Positions 1 through 5,764 are shown, counted from the first letter of the stretch. The stretch: DNA of 8,539 nt from Bacillota bacterium (GCA_017619905.1 JAFZRK010000152.1:1-8539), one strand, 5' to 3'. Notes: a model not told the origin generated them from the letters alone. Numbers and translations: made by a program.

Positions 1-564
1 CACATAGTAATATCCGACGAGATAAAGGACGAGGCCGGTCAGGCGCTCAAAGAGCTGAAGGAGCTTGGCGTAAAGCGGCTGGCTCTGCTTACCGGCGACA
101 AGGAGGCCATGGCGGCATCCGTCGCGGAGGCGCTGCCGGATCTTACGGAGCATCACTCGGAGCTGCTGCCTCAGGACAAGGTTGAGATAACGAAGAAGAT
201 AATGTCTGAGCTGCCCGCGGGCAGGAAGATGGCCTTCGTGGGCGACGGCATAAACGACGCTCCGGTGCTCACGGTGGCGGACGTCGGAATAGCCATGGGC
301 GGCATGGGATCGGCTGCGGCGGTGGAAGCCGCGGACATAGTCCTTATGAACGACAAACCCACGGACATATCGCTGGCGGTTCGCATAGCCCGCAAGACCA
401 TGGGCATAATAAAGCAGAACATCGCGTTCTCCATAGGCGTAAAGGTAGTGGTGCTGATACTGGCGGCGTTCGGCATAAGCAGCATGATCCTGGCCACCTT
501 CGCGGACACCGGCGTGTGCCTGCTGGCCATCCTCAACTCCATGAGGGCGCTGCGGATAAAATAG
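1..564 (+). CDS. Heavy-metal P1B-type ATPase, C-terminal part (probably Zn/Cd/Pb exporter)
   Basis: The reading frame is open from base 1 and gives 187 residues before a TAG stop, so the N-terminal metal-binding region, the first six membrane helices and the DKTGT phosphorylation site lie upstream of the window. Visible are the nucleotide-domain motif TGDK (residues 31-34 of the fragment), the hinge motif GDGINDAP (81-88) and the last two membrane helices (about 139-183). In the last helices, Lys148 (GVKVVV) and Asp169 (FADTG) match residues that the Zn2+/Cd2+/Pb2+-exporting P1B-2 group (ZntA/CadA) uses for metal coordination. From family knowledge, this is an integral inner-membrane pump that exports divalent soft metals using ATP. 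One deviation is AlaAlaVal at 105-107 (GSAAAVEAAD), where relatives usually have GSDAAIEAAD. The family is clear; the exact metal is inferred from the two membrane residues. Confidence 0.93.
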   Translation, partial: HIVISDEIKDEAGQALKELKELGVKRLALLTGDKEAMAASVAEALPDLTEHHSELLPQDKVEITKKIMSELPAGRKMAFVGDGINDAPVLTVADVGIAMGGMGSAAAVEAADIVLMNDKPTDISLAVRIARKTMGIIKQNIAFSIGVKVVVLILAAFGISSMILATFADTGVCLLAILNSMRALRIK

Positions 565-639
565 CAGGACCGCCTGATCCAGGGCGCTGCGGATAAAACA
601 GCAGGACCGCCTGATCCAGGGCGCTGCCGATAAAACAGC
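547..639. repeat. 37-bp tandem repeat, 2.5 copies, spanning the ATPase stop codon
   Basis: Copy 1 (547-583) starts inside the last codons of the ATPase gene. Copy 2 (584-620) is identical except that ..AAAATAGC.. (with the stop) becomes ..AAAACAGC... Copy 3 (621-639) is partial and has GCTGCCG in place of GCTGCGG. The repeat copies the final A-L-R-I-K codons plus 22 bp of downstream sequence. It looks like slippage or unequal duplication of the gene's 3' end. The stop codon survives only in copy 1, and since 37 is not a multiple of 3 the copies fall out of frame with one another. Confidence 0.93.
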
Positions 640-708
640 GAGGACGATCTATTCCGTTTTGATCGATCGTTCGGCTCCCGGTTTATTGCCGGGTTTAATA
701 GATAATAG

Positions 709-733
709 CGGTCTCTTCGCGAGGCCGTTTTTT
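709..733 (+). terminator. Rho-independent terminator after the metal ATPase
   Basis: A 7-bp stem CGGTCTC / GAGGCCG (one G-T pair) closes a 5-nt loop (716-720) and is followed by six T (728-733). A smaller hairpin, CCCGG-N7-CCGGG at 677-693 followed by TTTAAT, lies just before it and may help. Both are placed correctly to end the ATPase transcript. Confidence 0.85.
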
Positions 734-748
734 GTTTTCCGTAGTCGT

Positions 749-946
749 CGTCCCAAGTTCGGACCTTTTGAGAAAATTTGGGGTAAAAAAAGGCGCTTCC
801 GTTACCCCAAGAATAAGGAATCTGGCAGTAAATGGGGTATATAACAGCATTTCATTACCCCCAAACCAATCATTATTCAAGGATTTGGGGTAATTATCTA
901 CTTGAAGATTACCCCAAGTTCGTCATTTTTAATCAATCTTGGGACG
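749..946. repeat. Array of four palindromic units, 53-54 bp period (TTACCCCAAG ... TTTGGGGTAA)
   Basis: Eight short sites alternate in orientation. Type R (TTACCCCAAG-like) lies at 749-757, 802-811, 855-865 and 909-918. Type F (TTTGGGGTAA-like) lies at 777-786, 833-839, 884-893 and 938-946. CCC cores begin near 752, 806, 860 and 913, and GGGG cores at 780, 834, 887 and 941, so each type recurs every 53-54 bp. Read as R-F units, these are hairpins of about 38-40 bp with variable 19-22 nt loops, joined by linkers of exactly 15 nt (787-801, 840-854, 894-908). The outermost sites, CGTCCCAAG and CTTGGGACG, are exact complements of each other and differ from the inner sites in the same way, so they look like true ends. 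A further GTTTTCCGT (734-742) and ACGGAAAAAC (962-971) flank the array. I could not spot the GGGGTAA motif elsewhere in the window. No credible gene overlaps. The function is unknown: candidates are a DNA-binding-protein array, a multi-hairpin RNA or a small non-autonomous mobile element. Confidence 0.9.
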
Positions 947-997
947 GTTCTCCGGCAGAAAACGGAAAAACGAGCATAAAGGATCGTGGGTCAAAAG

Positions 998-1026
998 AAA
1001 AAACCGGCCGGACCGAAGTCCGCCGG
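998..1026 (-). terminator. Rho-independent terminator of the MFS-nrdG unit
   Basis: Read on the minus strand, a 9-bp GC-rich stem (CCGGCGGAC pairing with GTCCGGCCGG, one bulged G) closes a TTCG tetraloop and is followed by six T. It begins about 25 bp after the nrdG stop codon. Confidence 0.92.
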
Positions 1027-1050
1027 CTCTGTTCATTACAAGACAGTTGA

Positions 1051-1773
1051 CTATACGCCGCGCAGCTGCGCGCCGGGAACATACTCGCGGGCCACGGCCA
1101 GCATCTCGTTAAGCTCCTCCTTGCTGCAGGAGGTGAATCCGCCCTGCAGTATGTCGCCGGAGTCCGTAAAGTTCTGCAGGAAGTACTTCTGCTCGCCGGC
1201 CAGCTCCTGAGCCATCCTGCGCACGTCGTCTACGGTGTGAAGCTCTTTTACTATGGTGGTGCGGTATTCGTGGTCCACGCCGCTCTCGGTTATGAAGCGC
1301 TTGGAGAGCAGGGTGTTCTCGTAGAGTATGGCCGCGGTGGCCTCGGGCACGCCCGCGGTGATGCCGTACTTTTCCCTGCAGTTCTTGAAGTCCATGGCAA
1401 CGTAGTCCACTATGCCCGCGGACAGCAGCGCCCTTAAGCGCTCCGGATTGGTGCCGTTGGTATCCAGTTTTACCGCGTAGCCGATGTTCTTGACTTCGCG
1501 CAGGAAATCCATTATCCCCGGCTGCATGAGCGGCTCGCCGCCTGTAACGGCAAGGCCCGTAAGGCGTCCTTTGCGGTCCTTCAGGAAGTCCAGCACGTCT
1601 GCAGGGTCTATGAGGCCATTCTCGGACAGGGACTTCTTAAGCTCCTCCGGGTCCACCAGAGAGGCGTTGTGGCAGAAGGGGCAGCGCAGGTTGCAGCCCG
1701 GCGTGAATATCGTGGCCGCGCAGCGCCCCGGAAAATCAAGTAATGTAAGTTTCTGAATGCCTGCTATGTTCAT
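1051..1773 (-). CDS. nrdG: Anaerobic ribonucleotide reductase activating protein (radical SAM, NrdG2-like)
   Basis: A 240-residue radical SAM protein. The [4Fe-4S]-binding CX3CX2C motif is C27-NLR-C31-PF-C34, the SAM-binding TGGEP is at 77-81, and LDTNG (103-107) is the next conserved strand. The opening IQKLTLLDFPGRCAATIFTPGCNLRCPFCHN is characteristic of the longer NrdG subgroup (TIGR02495-like), and the length fits that group. From family knowledge, it cleaves S-adenosylmethionine reductively in the cytoplasm and places the glycyl radical on NrdD. A partner nrdD starts at 7755 on the other strand, which supports this over a pyruvate formate-lyase activase. The ATG overlaps the stop of the upstream MFS gene by 4 bp (ATGA). 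The only Shine-Dalgarno-like sequence (GAGG) is too far upstream, so translation is probably coupled. The terminator at 1026-998 ends the unit. Confidence 0.87.
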   Translation of the reverse strand: MNIAGIQKLTLLDFPGRCAATIFTPGCNLRCPFCHNASLVDPEELKKSLSENGLIDPADVLDFLKDRKGRLTGLAVTGGEPLMQPGIMDFLREVKNIGYAVKLDTNGTNPERLRALLSAGIVDYVAMDFKNCREKYGITAGVPEATAAILYENTLLSKRFITESGVDHEYRTTIVKELHTVDDVRRMAQELAGEQKYFLQNFTDSGDILQGGFTSCSKEELNEMLAVAREYVPGAQLRGV

Positions 1774-3071
1774 TGATTTTCTTTTGATTCCTCGGCTTCG
1801 TTTGTTTTGGCTGTAATTATATCGCTGTCTGCGTCCGTTTCAACATCTTTCTTGTGGATATTCTTTACTTTTCCCGTGGTGTATATCACCAGCGCCACGG
1901 CTATCACCAGAACGATGACAACTAGATAATACATGGTGGAGTAGGCGCCGGCCTTTATCTGATCGGATGCGTATTCAACGCCCTCCGGGCATTTCTTAAG
2001 GATGAGCGCGTCTATCAGCGCGCCCGCTATGGACGGTCCTATGGACTGTCCAAGGTCTTGCCCAAGGTACATGGTGTTGCTCGCAACGCCGCGCCTGTCA
2101 GACGGGACGGATGTCATGCACAGCGCCTGCATGTTGGGAAGCGTAAGGCCGTAGCCCAGAGCAGCAAATATCGCAGCCGCTATGAAGCCCGGCAGCGCCT
2201 TGGACGCTCCGAACAGCACGAACGTCACCATGAAGCATACCAGCGAGACGCTCACTACCTTGCGGTAGCCCAGTTTGTCCGCAACGCCGCTCGTGGTAAA
2301 GCGCAGCACCAGCATCGCCACCGCGTAGACCGTAAAGTACAGGCCGATATTATCTATGCCCAGCAGTTCGCCGTAGATGGCCAGGAAGCTGGGGATGCAG
2401 GAGTAAGCCATTACTATGAACAGCATCGTCACCGCGATCGGTATCGCGTGCGGCTCTACTATGGTGTTGAGGCGTATCCGGTACTTGTCGCTGCTCTTCG
2501 GATTGCTGTCGACGAAGAACGCTATCACGGTGCATATCGCCATCATAAGCAGGCAGATAAGGAAGGTGTTCTTGAAGCCGATGGATCTGCTGAGCGAAAG
2601 ACCCACGCTGGGACCCAGCGCCTGTCCGAGCGCCTGTCCCAGGGAGAACAGCCCCACGCCTTTTGCGAACTTGTCCTCCGGCAGGTTGTCGCAGGCCATG
2701 TTGAGCGACAGGGGCGCGGCCATGCCTATTGCGATTCCGTGGAAAAGGCGGCCGCCGATCAGCCAGTTGACGTTAGGCGCAAAGTAGAACACCACGTAAG
2801 CGCTCATAAGAAGGAAGCACGCGAAGATGTACAGGTGCTTCTTCTTGACGCAGAGGAACAGCGGGCTGGTGAACGGCTTGGAGAAGAGCGCGGACATTGC
2901 GAACGCTCCGCTTACTATGCCCACGATCGTGGCCGTGGCGCCCATCGCGTACGCGTACTTTGGGATGAGCGTGGTTATGGTCTGCTGGCCCATGTGCATG
3001 AACACGTTGGCGATAAATATGAGTATGAAGCCCTTGTTCCAGACATTGGTGGGGTTGAGCGTTTTCTCCAT
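1770..3071 (-). CDS. Major facilitator superfamily transporter (12-helix, drug:H+ antiporter-like)
   Basis: A 433-residue protein with about 12 hydrophobic segments in two halves separated by a hydrophilic loop near 188-206 (NPKSSDKYRIR). Related sequences in the two halves mark the MFS internal repeat: GQALGQALGPSVG (145-157) and GQDLGQSIGPSIAG (337-350), the glycine-rich motif C-type helices of antiporters. A clear motif A, GVADKLGYRK (262-271), lies in the second half, while its first-half counterpart (around 64-77) is degenerate. A charged 30-residue C-terminal tail (about 401-433) is probably cytoplasmic. From family knowledge, it is a proton-coupled exporter in the cell membrane; the substrate cannot be predicted. 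The start is firm: AAAGGAGG (3084-3077) lies 5 nt before the ATG. It is the first gene of a two-gene unit with nrdG and diverges from the SdpR-SdpI operon. There is no obvious biochemical link to nrdG, so co-transcription may be incidental. Confidence 0.9.
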   Translation of the reverse strand: MEKTLNPTNVWNKGFILIFIANVFMHMGQQTITTLIPKYAYAMGATATIVGIVSGAFAMSALFSKPFTSPLFLCVKKKHLYIFACFLLMSAYVVFYFAPNVNWLIGGRLFHGIAIGMAAPLSLNMACDNLPEDKFAKGVGLFSLGQALGQALGPSVGLSLSRSIGFKNTFLICLLMMAICTVIAFFVDSNPKSSDKYRIRLNTIVEPHAIPIAVTMLFIVMAYSCIPSFLAIYGELLGIDNIGLYFTVYAVAMLVLRFTTSGVADKLGYRKVVSVSLVCFMVTFVLFGASKALPGFIAAAIFAALGYGLTLPNMQALCMTSVPSDRRGVASNTMYLGQDLGQSIGPSIAGALIDALILKKCPEGVEYASDQIKAGAYSTMYYLVVIVLVIAVALVIYTTGKVKNIHKKDVETDADSDIITAKTNEAEESKENQ

Positions 3072-3103
3072 GTGCGCCTCCTTTCTGCGGCAAGTTAAAA
3101 CTT

Positions 3104-3132
3104 ATTATACTATAAACGGTAACAGTTTTGAA
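3104..3132 (-). promoter_or_regulatory. Sigma-A promoter for the MFS-nrdG unit
   Basis: On the minus strand a perfect -10 TATAAT (3109-3104) lies 17 bp from a weak -35 TTCAAA (3132-3127). Transcription would begin near 3097, leaving about 25 nt of leader before the ATG at 3071 with the strong ribosome binding site inside it. The upstream operator copy (3173-3196) lies about 40 bp behind this -35 and does not overlap it. Confidence 0.72.
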
Positions 3133-3172
3133 ATATGTGTTTATGGATTATGACAGGCGGATCTTCCGCACG

Positions 3173-3196
3173 GTATTTAGAAAAATATCAAAATAG
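3173..3196. promoter_or_regulatory. Second, degenerate copy of the SdpR-like operator
   Basis: GTATTTAGA-N6-TCAAAATAG has the same 9-6-9 layout as the perfect site at 3229-3252. The left arm is identical and the right arm matches at 7 of 9 positions. It ends just before the -35 of the plus-strand promoter (3200-3205), and its start is 56 bp from the start of the main site. It is probably a lower-affinity site for the same repressor. Confidence 0.7.
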
Positions 3197-3199
3197 CTC

Positions 3200-3228
3200 T
3201 TGACACGTTAATGGTGATGGAGTATAAG
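3200..3228 (+). promoter_or_regulatory. Strong sigma-A promoter for the ArsR-SdpI-hydrolase-MsrA operon
   Basis: A perfect -35 TTGACA (3200-3205) and -10 TATAAG (3223-3228) are separated by exactly 17 bp. The start point would be near 3235, inside the operator at 3229-3252, as expected for a promoter repressed by the first gene product. Confidence 0.88.
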
Positions 3229-3252
3229 GTATTTAGATCTATTTCTAAATAC
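3229..3252. promoter_or_regulatory. Operator palindrome over the transcription start (probable autoregulation site)
   Basis: GTATTTAGA-N6-TCTAAATAC is a perfect 9-bp inverted repeat directly after the -10 box, covering the expected start point. A dimeric winged-helix repressor of the ArsR family is encoded 20 bp downstream, so binding by that protein is the simplest reading. The assignment is inferred from position and symmetry. Confidence 0.82.
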
Positions 3253-3272
3253 TTGTTTTATTGGAGAACGTG

Positions 3273-3557
3273 ATGCCGTTCGGTGACACTTTTAAAGCCC
3301 TGTCCGATCCGGCCAGGAGGCAGATACTGGAACTGCTGAAAAAAGGCCCGCTTTCAGCGGGGGACATAGGATCCCATTTCGATATGACGGGAGCCACGAT
3401 CTCCTATCATCTCAAGGTCTTAAAGCAGGCGGATCTGGTATTCGAGCGCAGGGAAAAGAACTATATATATTACCAGCTCAACGCTTCTGTTCTGGAGGAG
3501 ATAATGCTTTGGGTCTCCGGTCTGAAAGGAGGAGGTACCGATGCTGAAGGAAAATAA
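3273..3557 (+). CDS. ArsR-family transcriptional repressor, SdpR-like
   Basis: A 94-residue winged helix-turn-helix protein. FKALSDPARRQILELL (7-22) is the family's opening helix pair. The helix-turn-helix spans about 27-50, with recognition helix GATISYHLKVL (40-50), and the wing is REKNYIYYQL (60-69). There is no ELCVC-type cysteine metal site, so it is not a typical metal sensor. Sequence and context fit SdpR, which represses its own operon with sdpI in Bacillus subtilis. The ATG at 3273 is preferred: GGAG (3263-3266) lies 6 nt upstream. A TTG at 3261 would add four residues but would place that GGAG inside the coding region and leave no ribosome binding site. The 3' end overlaps the next gene by 17 bp and contains that gene's GGAGGAGG site, which suggests coupled translation. 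Regulation is probably through the two operators upstream. Confidence 0.88.
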   Translation: MPFGDTFKALSDPARRQILELLKKGPLSAGDIGSHFDMTGATISYHLKVLKQADLVFERREKNYIYYQLNASVLEEIMLWVSGLKGGGTDAEGK

Positions 3558-4182
3558 AAAGACGCTGATAATTACGAGCATAGTAACGCTGCTTCCGATC
3601 ATCATAGGCGTGGTTCTCTGGAAGCGGCTCCCGGACGTTATGGTGACGCATTTCGGCATGGACAGTACAGGCAACGGCAGCAGCAGCAAGGCCTTTGCGG
3701 TTTTCGTCTTTCCGGTGATCCTTCTGGCGCTGCACATGCTCGTTGCGTATATCACGGCCCACGATCCAAAGAAACAGAACATCAGCGCCAAGATGTTCAC
3801 ACTGGTCCTGTGGATAGTGCCGGTGCTCTCAGTGGTGCTTTCGGCGGTGATCTACTCGTATAACCTTGGCGGCAAGGTTGATGTGACTTTGGTGGCCGAG
3901 CTCCTGATAAGTCTTATACTCATCGTTGCAGGCAATTACATGCCCAAGGCAAGGCAGAACTATACCATAGGAATCAGGCTTCCGTGGACTCTTGCGAACG
4001 AGGAGAACTGGGACCGCACTCACCGCATGGCGGGCTGGCTCTGGATGATCGGCGGCATTGTGATGGCTGTGCTGGCCCTTTGCGGCGTCCTGGCTCCGGT
4101 ATGGATGATAGTCATATTTGCGGTAATAGTGCTGATCCCGTTATTCTATTCGCTATGGCTCCACGTGAGCAAGTCTTTATAA
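3541..4182 (+). CDS. SdpI-family integral membrane protein (DUF1648 plus SdpI domain)
   Basis: A 213-residue membrane protein with about six helices (near 8-27, 52-72, 84-106, 115-131, 163-184 and 185-206). The N-terminal half carries the DUF1648 pattern LPDVMVTHFGMDSTGN..SSK (30-50). The C-terminal half carries the SdpI hallmark NYMPKARQNYTIGIRLPWT followed by ENW..THR (132-162). In Bacillus subtilis, SdpI gives immunity to the SdpC toxic peptide and, when bound to that toxin, sequesters the repressor SdpR at the membrane. Here the same repressor-membrane protein order is kept. No SdpC-like toxin or SdpAB processing gene is in the window, so immunity to a foreign toxin or a broader signalling role is equally possible. 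The start is set by a very strong GGAGGAGG 5 nt before the ATG, within the end of the repressor gene. Confidence 0.88.
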   Translation: MLKENKKTLIITSIVTLLPIIIGVVLWKRLPDVMVTHFGMDSTGNGSSSKAFAVFVFPVILLALHMLVAYITAHDPKKQNISAKMFTLVLWIVPVLSVVLSAVIYSYNLGGKVDVTLVAELLISLILIVAGNYMPKARQNYTIGIRLPWTLANEENWDRTHRMAGWLWMIGGIVMAVLALCGVLAPVWMIVIFAVIVLIPLFYSLWLHVSKSL

Positions 4183-4197
4183 CAGCGAGGTATCGAA

Positions 4198-5124
4198 ATG
4201 ATAAGCGAAAAGATAATAGTCGGAGAGGGAACGGAATACCCTCTTAACGGTCTGCTGACACTTCCGGATGACCTTGGTGAGAGAGTACCGGCGGTGGTGT
4301 TCGTGCACGGTTCCGGCGCCAGCAACATGGACGAACAGGTGTTCAGGAACACGCCTTTCAAGGACCTGGCCGAGGGCCTTGCGGAGCGCGGCATAGCGTC
4401 GGTTCGCTACGACAAGAGGACCTTCGTGCACGGCCGGAAGATGGCCAAGAATGCCGCAGATCTGACCGTTAAGGAAGAGACCATAGAGGACGCGGTCCTT
4501 GCTGCGGAGCTCCTTCGCAAAGACCCGCGCATAGACCCGGACAAGGTGTTCATAGTCGGCCACAGCATGGGAGCGATGCTTGCGCCTCGCATAGATGCGG
4601 AGGGCGGAAACTTCCGAGGTCTGGTGATGATGGCCGGTACTCCGTTCCGTCTGGAGGAAGTAGTCGTAAAGCAGCTTTCGCAGGCTGGGAACAAGGGCGG
4701 ACTGATGGGCGCCATAGTAAAGCTGGAGGACAAGATCTTCAGCAAGAAGTTCGACGGCCTATACGAGATGTCCGACGAGGAAGCCAAAAAGAAGAAGTTC
4801 GCGGGCAGCACCACGCTCTACTACTTTAAGGAAATGGGCGGCAAGACGATGGTCGACTACCTGAAGGAGACCGGCAAGCCGGCGCTCATAATGCAGGGCG
4901 GCATGGACTTCCAGGTGCTTCCGGAGGAGGACTACAAACTGCTTAAGGAGCAGCTGGCGGACAGGCAGAATACGGAGTTCCGCTTCTACGAAAAGCTCAA
5001 CCACCTGTTCGTGCCCGGCATCTACAACGACATCCTTAAGGCGCAGAAAGAATACAAGGTGGAGCAGCACATAGGCCCGGACGTCATCGATGACATCGCG
5101 GCGTTCATAAAGAAGAGTTGCTGA
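4198..5124 (+). CDS. Alpha/beta hydrolase (serine esterase/peptidase type)
   Basis: A 308-residue cytoplasmic protein with no signal peptide or membrane segment. The oxyanion-hole loop HGSG is at 37-40, and the nucleophile elbow GHSMG at 121-125 makes Ser123 the nucleophile. The acid is probably Asp237 in the GGMDFQV strand-loop, and the base is His269 in KLNHLF, so the complete triad is present in the standard order. Between about 160 and 225 a lysine- and glutamate-rich helical insertion (EAKKKKFAG, then TTLYYFKEMGG) forms the lid or cap that would set substrate choice. The fold resembles dienelactone-hydrolase/acyl-peptidase-like hydrolases, often annotated as alpha/beta hydrolase or YqiA/FrsA-like; no specific substrate can be named. 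It starts 15 bp after the SdpI gene, with GAGG 7 nt before the ATG, and is probably co-transcribed with it. Confidence 0.88.
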   Translation: MISEKIIVGEGTEYPLNGLLTLPDDLGERVPAVVFVHGSGASNMDEQVFRNTPFKDLAEGLAERGIASVRYDKRTFVHGRKMAKNAADLTVKEETIEDAVLAAELLRKDPRIDPDKVFIVGHSMGAMLAPRIDAEGGNFRGLVMMAGTPFRLEEVVVKQLSQAGNKGGLMGAIVKLEDKIFSKKFDGLYEMSDEEAKKKKFAGSTTLYYFKEMGGKTMVDYLKETGKPALIMQGGMDFQVLPEEDYKLLKEQLADRQNTEFRFYEKLNHLFVPGIYNDILKAQKEYKVEQHIGPDVIDDIAAFIKKSC

Positions 5125-5158
5125 CAGCGGATCGGTCATTTTCGGCAGAGGGCGCGCA

Positions 5159-5641
5159 ATGAGAGAAGCGTATTTCGCGGGCGGATGCTTCTGGTGCATC
5201 ACCCCCATATACAAAATGTACGGCGTGGAGCAGGTGGTCTGCGGCTACTCCGGAGGCGACGAGCGGGATCCGAAGTACGAGGACGTCAAGGCGCAGCGTA
5301 CCGGCCACAGGGAGACCATAAAGCTGGTCTACGACCCGGATGTGGTCTCGTACGGGGAGCTGCTGGACATATACCTTGCCAACGTGGATCCTTTCGACCC
5401 GGAAGGGCAGTTCATAGACAAGGGGCATTCCTATACCCTGGCGGTCTACTATACGACTCCGCTCGAGGCGGCGGTGGCTGCCGGAAAGATAAAGGCGCTC
5501 GAAGAAGAGGCAGGCCTGTCGGCTTTCATTGCGCTGGAAGAGTTCAAGTTCTTCTGCGAGGCGGAGGAATATCACCAGGACTGGTACCTGAAGAACCCGG
5601 AAGCATTCGAAAAAGAGATGAAGGAGTCCGGGCGGAGATAA
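5159..5641 (+). CDS. msrA: Peptide-methionine (S)-S-oxide reductase MsrA
   Basis: A 160-residue protein of normal MsrA length. The catalytic motif GGCFWC is at 8-13, with Cys10 the nucleophile. TGHRETIKLVYDP (48-60), DPFDPEGQFIDKGHSY (77-92) and EYHQDWYLKNP (137-147) are the family's other conserved blocks. From family knowledge, it reduces the S epimer of methionine sulfoxide in proteins, recycling through disulfide exchange with thioredoxin. Cys13, Cys28 and Cys133 are candidate resolving cysteines; there is no C-terminal cysteine tail and no fused MsrB domain. Residues 14-18 (ITPIY) replace the usual MEPPF-like sequence, so the glutamate that often follows the active site is absent. The ATG follows GAGGG at a good distance. 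The gap of 34 bp to the hydrolase gene has no terminator, so it is probably the last gene of the SdpR-led operon. Confidence 0.92.
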   Translation: MREAYFAGGCFWCITPIYKMYGVEQVVCGYSGGDERDPKYEDVKAQRTGHRETIKLVYDPDVVSYGELLDIYLANVDPFDPEGQFIDKGHSYTLAVYYTTPLEAAVAAGKIKALEEEAGLSAFIALEEFKFFCEAEEYHQDWYLKNPEAFEKEMKESGRR

Positions 5642-5683
5642 ACATAAAGCAGTCCGCGGCAATGGCAACGCAGAGCCCGGTCC

Positions 5684-5716
5684 CCGCTTTTCAAAAGCGG
5701 CCGTTAGTGATACAAT
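5684..5716 (+). promoter_or_regulatory. Promoter of the smsCB unit with a palindrome over the -35
   Basis: A -10 TACAAT (5711-5716) lies 17 bp from a weak -35 TTTTCA (5688-5693). The -35 sits inside a perfect inverted repeat, CCGCTTTT-C-AAAAGCGG (5684-5700). The palindrome has no following T-run, so it is a poor terminator for msrA and is more likely an operator. The binding protein is not recognised: it does not look like a known Fur, PerR or Rrf2/IscR site to me. Confidence 0.62.
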
Positions 5717-5724
5717 GATTTATC

Positions 5725-5737
5725 GCGGCCAGGCCGC
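5725..5737 (+). promoter_or_regulatory. Short GC palindrome at the expected mRNA 5' end
   Basis: GCGGCC-A-GGCCGC is a perfect 6-bp inverted repeat starting about where transcription from the TACAAT box would begin. In RNA the 1-nt loop would force opening to about four pairs. It could be a 5'-end stabilising hairpin or a second operator half; nothing decides between them. Confidence 0.45.
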
Positions 5738-5764
5738 AGAACTATACACATTTAAGGAAACATC

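Noticed and set aside
749..946. Short CRISPR array
   Set aside because: The repeated parts are only about 10 bp inverted sites and alternate in orientation; neither the sequence between them within a unit nor the 15-nt linkers behave like a constant repeat plus spacers of normal length, and no cas gene is present.
659..1050. Small open frames of 61-74 codons on both strands
   Set aside because: They run through the terminators and palindromic array, lack ribosome binding sites and have no recognisable protein features.
2058..3098. 346-codon plus-strand frame opposite the MFS gene
   Set aside because: It is rich in Arg, His, Gln and Ala with no hydrophobic core and mirrors a clear transporter on the other strand; it is a shadow of codon bias.
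3131..3143. NrdR-like half box (AAATATGTGTTT) near the MFS-nrdG promoter
   Set aside because: The left half lacks the ACAC pattern, the core spacing is one base off, and there is no second box 31-32 bp away.
3261..3272. TTG start for the ArsR-family repressor
   Set aside because: It would use up the GGAG that is correctly spaced for the ATG at 3273 and has no ribosome binding site of its own.
5684..5700. Terminator after msrA
   Set aside because: The hairpin is followed by CCGTTAGTG rather than a T-run, and it overlaps a plausible -35, so an operator is more likely.
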